Below, piece by piece: positions 36,501-42,065 of a stretch of 64,000 nt of DNA. Position numbers and translations under genes: made by a program. The DNA is from Heterocephalus glaber (lineage: Eukaryota > Chordata > Mammalia > Rodentia > Bathyergidae). Every line of letters starts with the position of its first letter. Position 1 is the first letter of the stretch. The notes below the pieces were generated by a model. It had not been told where the DNA came from and did no database searches. It saw only the letters and a program-made list of their open reading frames with translations. The DNA is taken from NCBI RefSeq assembly GCF_000247695.1, contig NW_004624784.1, positions 9,215,638 to 9,279,637 on the forward strand, given 5' to 3'.

Positions 36501-39500
36501 ACCTTGCACTTGTGGGACAGGCATGGCGCCACTGAGCTAAATCCCCAGCCCCACGGTAAACATTTCTAAAACCTGCAAAAATCTTTGTAAGAATTATAAC
36601 AAGCGCTAGCCCACAAAGTGACACTGTGAAAGAAAACCAAAGACCCACTGTACATGCAAGGAAAGTAGCTTTATGACAGAAAGTAGAGCAGTTGCGACGG
36701 ACAAACCATGTCGGCTTTCCAGAAAAAGGCAAAAAAAACCAAAGATCGTTTCGAAGCTTGAATGTGTTGAAGACAGCTGCAGATCTAAGAAGAATATTAA
36801 GACTTTAAGAGATGCCAGCAAGGACTGTGGGTGTAGCTCAATGCTATAGCACCTGCCTAACACACCCAAGGCCCTGAGTTCAATCCCCAGGATGAGGGGG
36901 TTGGGAAATTATTTCAACCCAGAAGACAAAAGGCCAAATGATCTAGCTCTAAGCTTCATCTGTTTTTATTTTCTTATGAAACAATGAAGTCCTATTATTA
37001 ATTTGTAAAGTGCTATTCAAATGGAAGATTATTATTGTAGCTAAGAAATTTTTTACCACAGAAAAGAGGTAGAGTTTTGAAAATATTTCTAACTCAAAAT
37101 TGACATCATCATACAATCATTTGGTTCAACCTCCATTTACTAATAAGAAAAGTGAGGTCTTGAAAAATTTTACAGAATTGATTAGTCTTAGAAATCAAGA
37201 AGCTCGGACTGGGGATCAGCACCTCCTCCCTGGCAAACGTGAGGCTGTGAGTTCAATTCCCAGTACCAAAAAAAAAAAATCAAGAAACTGAATTGCATCC
37301 ATATATATCTCCAGTATAACAAACCTTTCTTACCTCACTCTCTATCCTGGATTTCAACAGGTCAATGTCATCAGATAACTTATCCACCTGGATAACCAGG
37401 TCTTGCGCACTCTGCATACTTGGAAGGAACTCACTGTACTTCTTGCTGATCATACTGCACACCTCACCCTATGATATAAGACAGATAAGTATAATATGAG
37501 ACAATGAGATAAGGGAACTTTTAAAAAGCATACACCTTGTCTTCCATAAGACATCTTTTTCTTTTTTTTCTTTTGGGTACCGGGGATCGAACTCGGATCC
37601 TTTCGCTTGCGAGGCAGGCGGCAGAACCACTGACCTAACTCCCCAGCCCAAGACATCTTTTTCAAAAAGATGTATTATGTACATGTACCAACTCCCCACA
37701 ATAAATGTAATCATTACATACTATAAACATGTACTAATAAAAATAGAAATTTTTAAAAGAGAGGCTAAACAAAAAAAAGACATCTTTTTCATATTGTAGC
37801 TTTCTTAACAGCTACCCATAGCCTTCCCTCCAAGCCAATGAGTTCTTTTCAAAAACATATTACTTTCACCCTTAACAGTCTCATCATTATTAGGATGTAA
37901 GAAGACAATGATCAAACGTAATAGTACCCAAGGAATGTAAAATGCTGGAAGAGAGAAGGGTGGAGTCAGAAATTCTCATTAAGCTATATAAGACTATATA
38001 TACTAATTCTAATCACATAGAAAAGAGTGTAAGTGGATAAATTCAGTCCATAATCTGTACGTTTCGATATTATTAGTTTCTTTCTTCTTGCCTATAAAAT
38101 TTTAAGGCCTAATTCTGAAACTCTAAAAATGATTTGAATTTCATTATCTCCTTTAATTTCAATTAACTAAGAAACAAATTACTGAATACGCTGCACTGAA
38201 TTATTCAGTGCTTTAGAAGATGTAAGAATTATGTTTGCGCTTCAATTCCTTTTAGGTAGGGAAAAAACTATACAATGGAGCGACCAAAATAGAGACCTGA
38301 AATGTAATACAGCAGAGTTGTCCTCCAGGAGCATAAATGAGAAAAACTGCCTCTCTTGAGAGAAAATGGGGCATATTTTATACAGAAGACTACACTGAGA
38401 CAGAAGCTGAAAAATGGGTAGAAATACACTGAAAAGTGGTAGAAGGGTGAAGGAATGGCAATACAAGCACAATCTGGGAACAAGAAAAAAATGGGTTCTA
38501 CTTGGAGCAAAACACTTCATCCGCTAAGATTCAAGTTGGTAAAGGAAAATAGTGACAGGGGAGGTAAATTAGGTCCAAAACATGTAGGAGCCTTTGGAGC
38601 CATGCCAAGTAGCTCAACCTGTCCTCTTCCAACAACATGAAAAAGTGGTGAAACATCTTAAAGCCATGTTACAGAAATGCTAATGATGTGAAAATTAAAA
38701 TTTAGGAAACCACTTTTGTATAAGCAAGAGTTGTTAGGAAGAGCTGTATTATGTGCTTTCATGCATCTTGTGCATGCCAAACTTGCTTCCTTAAATCCAG
38801 ACTTAATGCAGGTACACATACTTCTACAGAAAAGAAACCTGAACACACAGGCAAATACTGTCAAAGCCAACAATGTCAGACAAAGTGGCAGTGTATGTGG
38901 TTATGTGCAGTAAGCCCATATATCTATCACTGATATATTTTATGACACTCACTCAGCATAGCCCCAAGGGCTTAAGGATGAAGACAACTTTAGAACATAT
39001 GAGGGGGTAAAATTTCGGGAAGGAGGATGGCGCAATCCCAATCCTCTCAGATCTATTACGTTCATTCACCAACACAGATGGGGTGGCTGGTCCCATCTTT
39101 CTATCCCTCTCAAGACACCTCGAGGTTTCCAGCTACAGTCCCGCTCTGCCTTTCTCGCCAGTCTTCCTCCTTCCCCTAACCCACCACTCGTCTCCACCTG
39201 AGCCTAGCACCCAACACTCCTCGCAAGCGCCCCGCCCTCCCCAGTAACAGGCCTCCTCAGTCCCCAAGAGTTCCCTGGACTCCCCATCAAACTCCCTCCG
39301 CAATCTACATTTCTCAACCCTGCCACCCTGCAACCCCCAAAATCTCCCCGACTGGCTCCATTCTGGGGATACCCACCGTGTGTCTTTAAGCCCCATTCCC
39401 TTTCCGTCACCTCAAACACCACCCCGCGCCTTTTGCCAGCCAACTAACAGCTGCACCGCCCTCACCTTGATCTCCTCCACCCGCCGGGTCAGACGACAGA

Positions 39501-39570
39501 TCCGGGTGCCGAGATCCTCCTTCTCCAAGCTCCCAGAGTGAGCCAAAACTTCCGTAACGAAGGAAGCCAT
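5506..39570 (-). CDS. ZW10: ZW10 kinetochore protein, 16-exon gene
   Basis: ZW10 is the Z subunit of the ROD-ZWILCH-ZW10 (RZZ) complex, which recruits dynein and Mad1-Mad2 to unattached kinetochores. In interphase it works in the NAG-RINT1-ZW10 (NRZ) tether with syntaxin-18 at the ER for Golgi-to-ER traffic. I recognised the protein from its N-terminus ([13 protein letters not shown]) through the [41 protein letters not shown] and [14 protein letters not shown] blocks to the C-terminal [10 protein letters not shown]. Sixteen coding exons join in frame with GT/AG borders: 2340 nt, 779 residues plus TAA, the length known for mammalian ZW10. No frameshift or premature stop was seen, so the gene looks functional. 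There is no signal peptide or membrane segment; the protein is helical throughout. Start chosen at 39570 because it gives the conserved N-terminus and lies in the GC-rich promoter. Introns total about 32 kb and carry most of the repeats listed here. Confidence 0.98.
6065..6660 (+). mobile_element. Old L1 fragment with 3' end
   Basis: 6170-6440 resembles the diverged end of L1 ORF2 ('aatcccaaacactggtgaaaat', 'gtacaatgggattgatagagcaatgaaaat'). 6480-6640 has a G-rich tract followed by 'atgtaaacattacgtattatacacatgtattaataaaa', the L1 terminus seen elsewhere in the window. Confidence 0.5.
6708..6825 (+). repeat. B1-like SINE
   Basis: 'cctgtaatcccagcact ... gttcgaggccagcctgggctacatagtgagacc', close to the B1 monomer pattern. 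Confidence 0.9.
7115..7300 (-). repeat. ID-like head fused to B1-like body
   Basis: Reverse-complement ID-like sequence at 7115-7188 (ending 'gagctacatctccaccct') runs straight into a reverse B1-like unit at 7190-7300 ('gatctcactaggttacccaggcag ... tgattacagacat'). Either a dimeric SINE or adjacent insertions. Confidence 0.7.
7418..7605 (-). repeat. ID-like + B1-like composite SINE
   Basis: Same order as at 7115-7300: 'tgctggggattgaacccagaagcac ... gagctacatccccagccc' then 'gcctcagcctccttagttattgggatcacaggcatgcacca'. Confidence 0.75.
7785..8012 (-). repeat. ID-like + B1-like composite SINE
   Basis: ID-like part at 7790-7870, then a B1-like body with duplicated 'actatgtag..cag' middle at 7880-8010. 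This is the third head-body pair in 1 kb. Confidence 0.85.
8200..8285 (+). repeat. ID-like SINE with perfect target duplication
   Basis: Flanked by exact 15-bp TAATCTACCATGATG at 8185-8199 and 8286-8300. Confidence 0.93.
8738..8826 (-). repeat. ID-like SINE
   Basis: Reverse orientation. Flanks AAAACAGTATGAATGA (8722-8737) and AAAACAATATGAATGA (8827-8842) differ at one base. Confidence 0.92.
9038..9240 (-). CDS. ZW10: ZW10 coding exon 15
   Basis: Encodes residues 673-739 ([20 protein letters not shown] ... [10 protein letters not shown]) plus CG of Arg740, ending phase 2. The donor reads GTGCGT rather than GTAAGT/GTGAGT. Two other GTs lie 4 and 6 nt further on, but only this one restores the conserved Arg-Trp-Ala-Asp across the junction. 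Confidence 0.95.
9241..10060 (-). other. ZW10 intron 14, no clear repeat
   Basis: 820 nt of unique-looking AT-rich sequence. Nothing recognised. Confidence 0.6.
10061..10192 (-). CDS. ZW10: ZW10 coding exon 14
   Basis: 44 codons, residues 629-672 ([20 protein letters not shown] ... KITALE). Acceptor ctcttaacag, donor gtaaga, phase 0 at both ends. Confidence 0.97.
10193..11212 (-). other. ZW10 intron 13
   Basis: No SINE or L1 copy. A short degenerate tandem of 'tgatactatactgg' lies near 10507-10540, and an A-rich stretch spans 10790-10950. Confidence 0.6.
11213..11343 (-). CDS. ZW10: ZW10 coding exon 13
   Basis: Completes Gly585 and encodes residues 586-628 ([20 protein letters not shown] ... 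SKAVRQ). Donor gtagga. Confidence 0.97.
11344..12169 (-). other. ZW10 intron 12, nothing recognised
   Basis: 826 nt of unique-looking AT-rich sequence. Confidence 0.6.
12170..12339 (-). CDS. ZW10: ZW10 coding exon 12
   Basis: Completes Lys528 and encodes residues 529-584, including [20 protein letters not shown] and the [13 protein letters not shown] end, with one base of Gly585. This is among the most conserved parts of the family. Confidence 0.97.
12745..12935 (+). mobile_element. MER5-like hAT remnant
   Basis: 'aaatacagatgtttagattttacccca ... aatttaaaaatcactgc' follows the MER5A layout (internal 'tgtgtttt/gattctga' block and terminal 'cactg'). Heavily diverged. Confidence 0.4.
13095..13245 (+). 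mobile_element. MER5-like hAT remnant
   Basis: 'catttgtggggatttaaaaaacacagatgcctgggtcttacaccagacc' matches the MER5-type body. It is immediately upstream of a second copy. Confidence 0.5.
13263..13432 (+). mobile_element. MER5A-like hAT element
   Basis: Opens 'caggggttctcagaatatggttccctgac', has 'aaatttgttaaaaatccaggtgg' and 'tgtgttttaacaaggcttccaggtggttctgatgc', the MER5A order. Non-autonomous fossil. Confidence 0.75.
14339..14410 (-). CDS. ZW10: ZW10 coding exon 11 (smallest)
   Basis: 72 nt: completes Cys504, residues 505-527 ([20 protein letters not shown]), and AA of Lys528. Donor gtaagt. Too short for an ORF search but fixed by phase 2 on both sides. Confidence 0.96.
15461..15547 (+). 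repeat. ID-like SINE with perfect target duplication
   Basis: Exact 16-bp AAAACTGGATGGACTT at 15445-15460 and 15548-15563. Confidence 0.93.
16018..16178 (-). repeat. B1-like SINE
   Basis: T-rich head, then 'gagacagggtcttgctatgtaattcaggctgg' and a repeated 'ctatgtagctcaggctgg', so the body carries an internal duplication. Ends 'ccactatgtctggct'. Confidence 0.9.
16250..16360 (+). repeat. MIR-like relic
   Basis: 'taatagttaacatttgagtac ... ttttccaggtactttacataaactgtcttgattcaa' follows the MIR core-to-3' layout. Confidence 0.55.
16658..16896 (-). CDS. ZW10: ZW10 coding exon 10 (largest)
   Basis: 79 codons plus TG of Cys504: residues 425-503. The first third is a variable linker ([20 protein letters not shown] ...), after which the conserved [20 protein letters not shown] block resumes. 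The donor follows CAGTG. Confidence 0.96.
16897..17347 (-). other. ZW10 intron 9 with B1-like remnant
   Basis: 451 nt. A reverse B1-like remnant lies at 17070-17220 ('tacaatctttctaccccagcctccagagttgccaggattacaggcat'). Confidence 0.7.
17348..17530 (-). CDS. ZW10: ZW10 coding exon 9
   Basis: 61 codons, residues 364-424 ([20 protein letters not shown] ... SEIHNTVK). Acceptor ctttcag, donor gtacca. Confidence 0.97.
17563..17898 (-). mobile_element. Tigger (MER2-like) DNA transposon relic
   Basis: 'gtgtgggggattggttccagg', 'atggatgctcaaatctcttatataaaa', 'gtaaatgctatgtaaat' and a closing 'gaggttgaatacataaatgctggaccc' match the MER2 layout of TcMar-Tigger non-autonomous elements as I recall it. About 335 bp, near full length. 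Confidence 0.7.
17919..18003 (+). repeat. ID-like SINE
   Basis: Flanking AAAATTTCAAATCCA at 17904-17918 and 18004-18018, exact 15 bp. Confidence 0.92.
18302..18450 (+). repeat. B1-like SINE
   Basis: 'cagccaggcatggtggtgcatacctataatctcagc ... gagactctgtctcaaaaaac'. The body has the internally duplicated form. Confidence 0.92.
18453..18545 (+). repeat. ID-like SINE abutting B1
   Basis: Inserted in the A tail of the preceding B1-like SINE. Ends GGTACC and 14 A. Confidence 0.9.
18549..18600 (+). repeat. (GATA)n then (AT)n microsatellite
   Basis: About seven GATA/ATAG units followed by 'acatatatatat', growing out of the SINE A tail. Confidence 0.93.
18760..18923 (-). CDS. ZW10: ZW10 coding exon 8
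   Basis: Completes Asp309 and encodes residues 310-363 ([20 protein letters not shown] ... KLHQYEE). Donor gtaaag. Confidence 0.97.
20530..20695 (+). repeat. B1-like remnant + ID-like SINE
   Basis: 'ctactcagaaggctgagacaggag' (20555-20585), then 'gggctgaggatgaagctcagtggtagagtgcttg ... ggttcaatctccagggg'. The ID-like unit is the squirrel-like 'gtagagtgcttg' type, not the common local form. Confidence 0.75.
21150..21265 (-). repeat. ID-like SINE
   Basis: Two T tracts precede GGTACTGGGGATCG. Flanks cataaagatcttt / cataaaggtcttt. Confidence 0.9.
21335..21728 (+). mobile_element. MaLR-like solo LTR
   Basis: 'tgctatggtttttatctagatgtcccc ... gtggggctttgggggg ... gactgaacctccaccaactgagccaaaataaactttc ... 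gtaaccaatacag' follows the MaLR LTR plan, including the AATAAA and downstream U5. A second member lies at 29288-29625. Confidence 0.6.
21773..21925 (+). repeat. B1-like SINE
   Basis: 'gctgggcatgtggtacacacctgtcatcctagcacttcggagg', duplicated body form, A tail. Confidence 0.9.
21931..22012 (+). repeat. ID-like SINE
   Basis: Flanked by aaagaacatcca on both sides, inserted in the tail of the B1-like SINE. Confidence 0.92.
22504..22830 (+). mobile_element. U6-L1 chimeric retrocopy
   Basis: A near-full U6 snRNA copy (22505-22611) is joined at its T-run to an L1 3' UTR (about 22616-22830). The L1 part runs gaaataggaagaaaagg..., G-rich purines, 'ataagaaccaagatacat' to the terminal 'atgtaaacatattgtata', collinear with the L1 end at 26467-26703. 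One exact 16-bp duplication, AAAAAGAATGCCTGCC, flanks the whole unit at 22488-22503 and 22831-22846. U6-L1 chimeras made by template switching during reverse transcription are known in mammals; this copy fits that model. Confidence 0.93.
22505..22611 (+). pseudogene. U6 snRNA retropseudogene
   Basis: Starts GTGCCTGCTTCGGCAGC and retains GATTAGCATGGCCCCTG and ACACAAATTCGTGAAGC, ending CATATTTTT. A handful of substitutions relative to U6 (for example T to C at the fifth base). It lacks a U6 promoter upstream: no TATA box or proximal element at the expected spacing. Its 3' end is fused to L1, so it is not expected to be a functional snRNA gene. Confidence 0.95.
22968..23235 (+). mobile_element. 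Old LTR- or DNA-type interspersed repeat
   Basis: 'aaggctgaactgtaattatctcccc ... aatgtgaccatatttggaaatggggcctttcaa ... ctgatgtccttataagaagaggaagac' is a pattern widespread in placental genomes. I recall it but cannot name the family safely. Confidence 0.55.
23421..23508 (+). repeat. ID-like SINE
   Basis: 'gggccagggatttagctcag ... gttcgatcccaggtacc' plus 14 A. Confidence 0.92.
23836..23920 (+). repeat. ID-like SINE inside L1
   Basis: 'gggctggggatgtagctcaa ... gttcaacccccagtacc' with A tail, flanked by short 'ccgtgcagaaa' / 'cctgcagaaag' repeats. Confidence 0.92.
24290..24334 (+). repeat. Truncated ID-like SINE inside L1
   Basis: Only the 3' half: 'caccaaggtcctgagttcgagtcccagtacc'. Flanks 'aaaatcaatagcc' before and after show a 5'-truncated insertion. 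Confidence 0.85.
25353..25426 (+). repeat. ID-like SINE
   Basis: 'gaccagggatgtagcttagcag ... ggttcaattcccagtacc', shortened in the middle. Confidence 0.85.
25440..25552 (-). repeat. B1-like SINE remnant
   Basis: 'gactatgtagttagactgcccttgaattcatgg ... gaaccaccatgccctgct'. Confidence 0.8.
25873..26735 (+). mobile_element. 5'-truncated L1 copy with full 3' UTR
   Basis: Encodes the C-terminal part of ORF2 ([18 protein letters not shown] ... [16 protein letters not shown]), interrupted by a stop after PSTGD at 26259. The purine-rich 3' UTR runs to 'cctaaaatgtaccaataaaag'. Flanking 15-bp ATTCAGTTAGTTTAT / ATTCAATTAGTTTAT at 25858-25872 and 26736-26750. Confidence 0.92.
27122..27313 (-). CDS. ZW10: ZW10 coding exon 7
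   Basis: Completes Gly245 and encodes residues 246-308 ([20 protein letters not shown] ... LEVLQKQLL), with one base of Asp309. Donor gtttgt. Confidence 0.97.
27357..27550 (+). repeat. Nested or duplicated B1-like SINEs
   Basis: Two B1 left ends: 'gtgtagcctgtaatcccagcactctgg' at 27366 and 'gtggtacatgcctagtaattccaacactctggg' at 27430. One tail at 27540. Confidence 0.8.
27560..27757 (+). repeat. ID-like, B1-like, ID-like tandem pieces
   Basis: ID-like 27560-27613 with 'ggttcaattcccagtgcc', then a T tract, a short B1-like piece 27631-27690, then another ID-like piece 27697-27748. The order repeats the unit at 27420-27613. Confidence 0.75.
28068..28220 (-). CDS. ZW10: ZW10 coding exon 6
   Basis: Completes Asp194 and encodes residues 195-244 ([20 protein letters not shown] ... 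TKLKSF), with one base of Gly245. Donor gtaaag. Confidence 0.97.
28540..28637 (-). repeat. Diverged ID-like SINE
   Basis: 'tattggggattggacccagg ... ctctaaactgagctgtatcccca' after a short (GT)n. Confidence 0.75.
29288..29625 (+). mobile_element. MaLR-like solo LTR
   Basis: 'ttatggtttatatctaaactgttccccaaat ... gtagggcctggctg ... ctgaaactgtgaaccaaaataaatctc ... gtgactaagacac'. Same plan as 21335-21728. Confidence 0.6.
29909..30068 (-). CDS. ZW10: ZW10 coding exon 5
   Basis: 53 codons plus G: residues 141-193 ([20 protein letters not shown] ... VWKFPPSK). Translation runs on open past the donor (gtgctg), but the spliced frame matches the family. Confidence 0.97.
30222..30299 (-). CDS. ZW10: ZW10 coding exon 4
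   Basis: 26 codons, residues 115-140 ([20 protein letters not shown] ... LEE). Flanked by short introns (153 and 178 nt). Confidence 0.97.
30478..30579 (-). CDS. ZW10: ZW10 coding exon 3
   Basis: 34 codons, residues 81-114 ([20 protein letters not shown] ... KQLQE), a helical coiled-coil-like stretch. Donor gttagt. Confidence 0.97.
30810..30990 (+). repeat. (TTCC/CTTT)n pyrimidine tract
   Basis: About 180 nt of almost pure C/T in ttcc and cttt units. Confidence 0.92.
30994..31190 (-). repeat. ID-like + B1-like SINE pair
   Basis: ID-like 30994-31073 ('gtaccggggatcgaacttggg'), then B1-like 31083-31190 ('gacagggtctcactatgtagtccaggctgg'). Confidence 0.92.
31807..33099 (-). mobile_element. L1 copy with two consecutive 3' UTRs
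   Basis: Minus strand: ORF2 C-terminus (32384-33090, with [18 protein letters not shown] and [12 protein letters not shown]; an open 123-residue stretch at 32384-32755), then a 3' UTR (about 32375-32100), then a second, diverged 3' UTR (about 32090-31845), then an A-rich tail at 31807-31830. One exact 15-bp duplication, TCCTAAAACATTCTT, at 31792-31806 and 33100-33114 encloses both. Confidence 0.88.
33228..33312 (-). repeat. ID-like SINE
   Basis: Flanks 'cataactgatact' before and 'cataactgatacta' after. Confidence 0.93.
33395..33562 (+). mobile_element. MER20-like hAT remnant
   Basis: 'gttgtcacattgaaggaattctggcatctagtagaggc ... catcctacaattgtacaggac ... gaggctgagacaccctg' fits the hAT-Charlie MER20-type plan. 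Family name from memory. Confidence 0.5.
33943..34052 (+). mobile_element. MER5A-like hAT remnant
   Basis: 'gcagtgcttctcaaactgtactgaatat ... gaatctcattaaaatgcagattctgattcaat'. Confidence 0.6.
35975..36068 (-). repeat. ID-like SINE
   Basis: T tract, then 'ggtaccagggattgaactcagg'. Flanks 'ctcaaatcttagaactt' / 'ctcaaatttcagaactt'. Confidence 0.92.
36466..36553 (-). repeat. ID-like SINE
   Basis: Interrupts 'ggtaaacatttct', which is found before (36441) and after (36555). Confidence 0.92.
36825..36895 (+). repeat. ID-like SINE
   Basis: 'ggactgtgggtgtagctcaatgctatagcacc ... gagttcaatccccagg'. Confidence 0.85.
37205..37279 (+). repeat. ID-like SINE, box A region shortened
   Basis: 'ggactggggatcagcacctcctccctggcaaacg ... 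gttcaattcccagtacc'. Most of box A is missing. Confidence 0.85.
37334..37468 (-). CDS. ZW10: ZW10 coding exon 2
   Basis: 45 codons, residues 36-80 ([20 protein letters not shown] ... SRIESE). Acceptor tatcatag, donor gtaaga. Confidence 0.97.
37562..37649 (-). repeat. ID-like SINE
   Basis: T-rich head then 'gggtaccggggatcgaactcgg'. Flanked by AAGACATCTTTTTC at 37548-37561 and 37650-37663. Confidence 0.93.
37665..37776 (+). mobile_element. Very short L1 3'-end insertion
   Basis: About 110 bp of L1 terminus ('gtacatgtaccaactccccac ... aacatgtactaataaaa'). Flanked by AAGACATCTTTTTCA at 37650-37664 and 37777-37791, sharing its left duplication with the SINE next door. Confidence 0.85.
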
Positions 39571-39840
39571 CGCCGCGACAGCAACGTGAAGCCCAGTGGG
39601 TCACTCTAGCAGCCAGCGCGGCACTCCCCTCCCGCCCCCGGATTCCGCGCTCGGGCTGCCGGGAAACAGAGTTTGGCTGGGCCCGGCGCATGCGCAAACG
39701 CGAGGGCTGCCCTACAGCTCCCAGCTATCCGCGCCGGACTGGCTGGGATCCACGTCGTCCCAGAGTAGGCCAACTAGGAGACACTATTTCCTCCTTGGCT
39801 GTTTTCAAATGCGATGTCGCTTCGCGCCCGTTCTTCACTG
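39440..39840 (-). promoter_or_regulatory. ZW10 CpG-rich promoter
   Basis: GC- and CpG-rich stretch spanning exon 1 and upstream. Contains an NRF1-type palindrome GGCGCATGCGCA at 39685-39696 and a GC box (CCCGCCCC) at 39631-39638. No TATA box seen, as expected for a housekeeping gene. Transcription probably starts within about 120 nt upstream of the ATG; the exact site cannot be read. Confidence 0.8.
39466..39570 (-). CDS. ZW10: ZW10 coding exon 1 with start codon
   Basis: 35 codons, residues 1-35 ([20 protein letters not shown] ... RRVEEIK). The ATG sits in GCGATGGCTTCC, a good initiation context. Donor gtgagg. Confidence 0.98.
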
Positions 39841-39984
39841 GAAAAACTGAAATGTTTTTTACCTAATAATCAGGACTAACTGAAGGCTTCTCAACTTCAG
39901 AACATTCATCTGTGAAATTATCTGGCCAGAAGAGTAAAGGAGCCCATCTGGATCTTTCTTTCGTTAAGGGCACAAGGAGCAGCC

Positions 39985-40085
39985 AGGTCGCAGTGGTGCA
40001 TGCCCTAATCTCAGTACTACAAAGGATAAAGCAGGAGGATCGCTGCCAGCCGGTTCAAGATTATCCTGAACTACATAGCAAGACG
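39985..40085 (+). repeat. B1-like SINE remnant
   Basis: 'ggtcgcagtggtgcatgccctaatctcagtactacaaagg ... cctgaactacatagcaagac', followed by a G-rich tract at 40085-40107. Confidence 0.75.
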
Positions 40086-40639
40086 GGGGTGGGGGGTGGG
40101 GGGGGTGGTTTAATACAAGTTAACTTTGGTCTCTACAAAGAGTGCTCAAAGTGGTGACCGTTAGCTTCTAGCCATTTATTAGTATGGCGAACTGCTGGGT
40201 ATACAATTTTTGGTGAACTCTATGTATGTTTTTCTATTTTTCTGCAGTACACGTGCACTGCTTTGCTTAAAACATTACCTCCCATTTTAACAAAAAGAGC
40301 TTATGGGAGCTAACCTCAAGTAGGTGCTGACCCTAGGGTCCCTGACGGTTTCATGTATCTGGGAATAGTCTGCTTATCCTAGTGAAGCAAAGACAGTTTC
40401 TGAGACAGGAGGTGCTGAAGGACAGCCGTATTATCCTGGGAAGGGCCTCTCCCTGGAAAACCAAATCAACTGCCTCTTGGTAGACTGATTGGCCTTACTT
40501 GAAGGAAAGGTACCCAGTCTCTGACTTAGGGAAGCTTTACAGTATGACGGGAGCTAAACTTAGAATTGAAAGAGGTGCTGTTACGGGGTACTTCTCAGTC
40601 TGAGACCGTAGATTAGAGAGAGGGAGAAAAAAACACCAT

Positions 40640-41100
40640 GCCCAGTGGGTCTTACCTCCTTCTAGCTAGCTTCACCAAAATATGTTACTGGGTTCCAGGG
40701 TACTGGAGTCTCCTAGTGGTACCTTCTAGGTTCTTTTTATCTTTAACAAAGAATTGGACAAAAGCACAAACGGTAGCCACATATTTATTAAGGTAAGAAA
40801 AAACTCTGCAGAGTAAGTGTAGGCCAATTAAAAGTAGGAAAAGAAGTATGATTTACAGAGTGAGAGCAACCCAGTGAAAAGGCTCACAACCACCACAGAT
40901 GGTTAATGGCTATCTTTTGTATCTCGCACTCCTTGGGCTGACATCTGGTCTTGAAAAATTGCTTAAATTCCTTTGAGCAGAATTGAAGATTGGTTTTAGG
41001 TGCAAATCTTGGGCATTTGTCTCCTGGATGTCTGTGTTTAACAGGTCATACTTACCTGCCCAGGCAGTTTGCCATCCCCTAATCTCCTGCCTCATTTCCC
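40640..41100 (-). mobile_element. Class I ERV LTR (3' LTR of minus element)
   Basis: Minus-strand LTR: 'gagattaggggatggcaaactgcc' start of U3, AATAAA at 40784-40789 (as TTTATT), and the shared U5 motif 'ccaattctttgttaaag ... agaacc'. Matches LTRs at 42945-43285 (+), 48130-48690 (+) and 49340-49855 (-). Upstream at 41100-41300 lies the matching env tail and a purine run before the LTR. Confidence 0.8.
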
Positions 41101-42065
41101 CCTGAGAAATATAAATCCCTGTAATTCTTTAAGGGGTGTTGAGGGTGTGAGGGTCTCCATCTTCATAGAGCCACTTTCTACTGAAAGAGACTATAGGCCC
41201 TACCTACTGGGGATTCTGTACTCTTGAACTACCTTGGGATGTTGTGGCTTACCAGCTGGACTGGGAGGGGTGCCTGTCGGAAGAAAATGAGAAAAGAGTT
41301 AATGTCTCTATGTGAACTAGCTGATCAACAGAAGAAATCTTGGTGAATTTGTCAGGACAGTAACTTTATTATTAGGTTGGGGATGTAGAGCTTAAATATG
41401 AGAAGGAACAGGTCAGATTTTCATAGCTTCCATGAAGGAGACAGTATGACAAAAGGGATAAATTACCAAGAGCCTCAGAGCTAGAGCCCTAGCAAGACTC
41501 GCCGCATTATGGATCTAATCAAAAACAGGAGTCTCAATACATGTATCCCTTTAAACTATGGTGAATGAAAGGTCACTAGTGACTGTACTTATCTGCACCC
41601 AAAGCAGTACTGAGTTGCTTTTTGAAGAGGAGTCTCAGGTCATCCAGAGGTTCACAGGAGTAGCTTTTTCTAACAAAGGATGTGTGTGCTCACTGAAGCA
41701 GCACATATACTAACAAAGGAGGTGGTCTGGGATTGCCAGAGTTATTGTAAGCACAATGTGAAAGCTTTACAGACCTGTCAGGTGATCACTGCTAGTCCTA
41801 ATCCTGTAAAAATTTAAGTGGCCATTCCCTATGTAGAGATTTTATAGCTTTCCACTGTGTCCCTTGAAGAATGACCAGTTTCATGGTTCCTTGGGAACTG
41901 GGAGTAAGGCTAGGGTCTTGAGGGGCTGTAAGGCTTCTCTTCTTTCCTCTCTACCAGGCTTTTAATTTCCCAAGTAAACTTTAGACATGTTTCTTTGGGT
42001 CTCTTGCAATAAATGACAGTGACCTTCTTGGGGAGTTGCTGATTAGTCAGCAAGCCCCTTTATTT
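41100..42065 (-). mobile_element. Minus ERV, env tail and pol/env remnants
   Basis: 41100-41290 aligns by eye with the plus copy at 47940-48125 ('aagccacaacatcccaaggtagtt', 'atccccagtaggta' on the minus strand). 41820-42065 aligns with 47400-47580. Many stops; no usable reading frame. Confidence 0.7.
41670..41720 (+). repeat. U6 5'-fragment between direct repeats
   Basis: 41686-41713 matches the first 28 nt of U6 at 24 positions (GTGCTCACTGAAGCAGCACA then TATACTAA). CTAACAAAGGA lies on both sides at 41670-41680 and 41710-41720. It looks like a tiny U6-derived insertion in the ERV, but the length is short. Confidence 0.5.

Larger units (their letters stand above)
30580..37333 (-). other. ZW10 intron 2 (6.75 kb)
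   Basis: Holds a pyrimidine tract, an L1 with two 3' UTRs, MER20- and MER5-like relics, and six SINEs. 31.2-31.8, 34.05-35.9 and 36.1-36.4 kb are unassigned. Confidence 0.8.
37469..39465 (-). other. ZW10 intron 1
   Basis: Carries a SINE and an L1 3' tail at one target site (37548-37791). 37.8-39.0 kb is unassigned; GC content rises from 39.0 kb toward the promoter. Confidence 0.75.
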
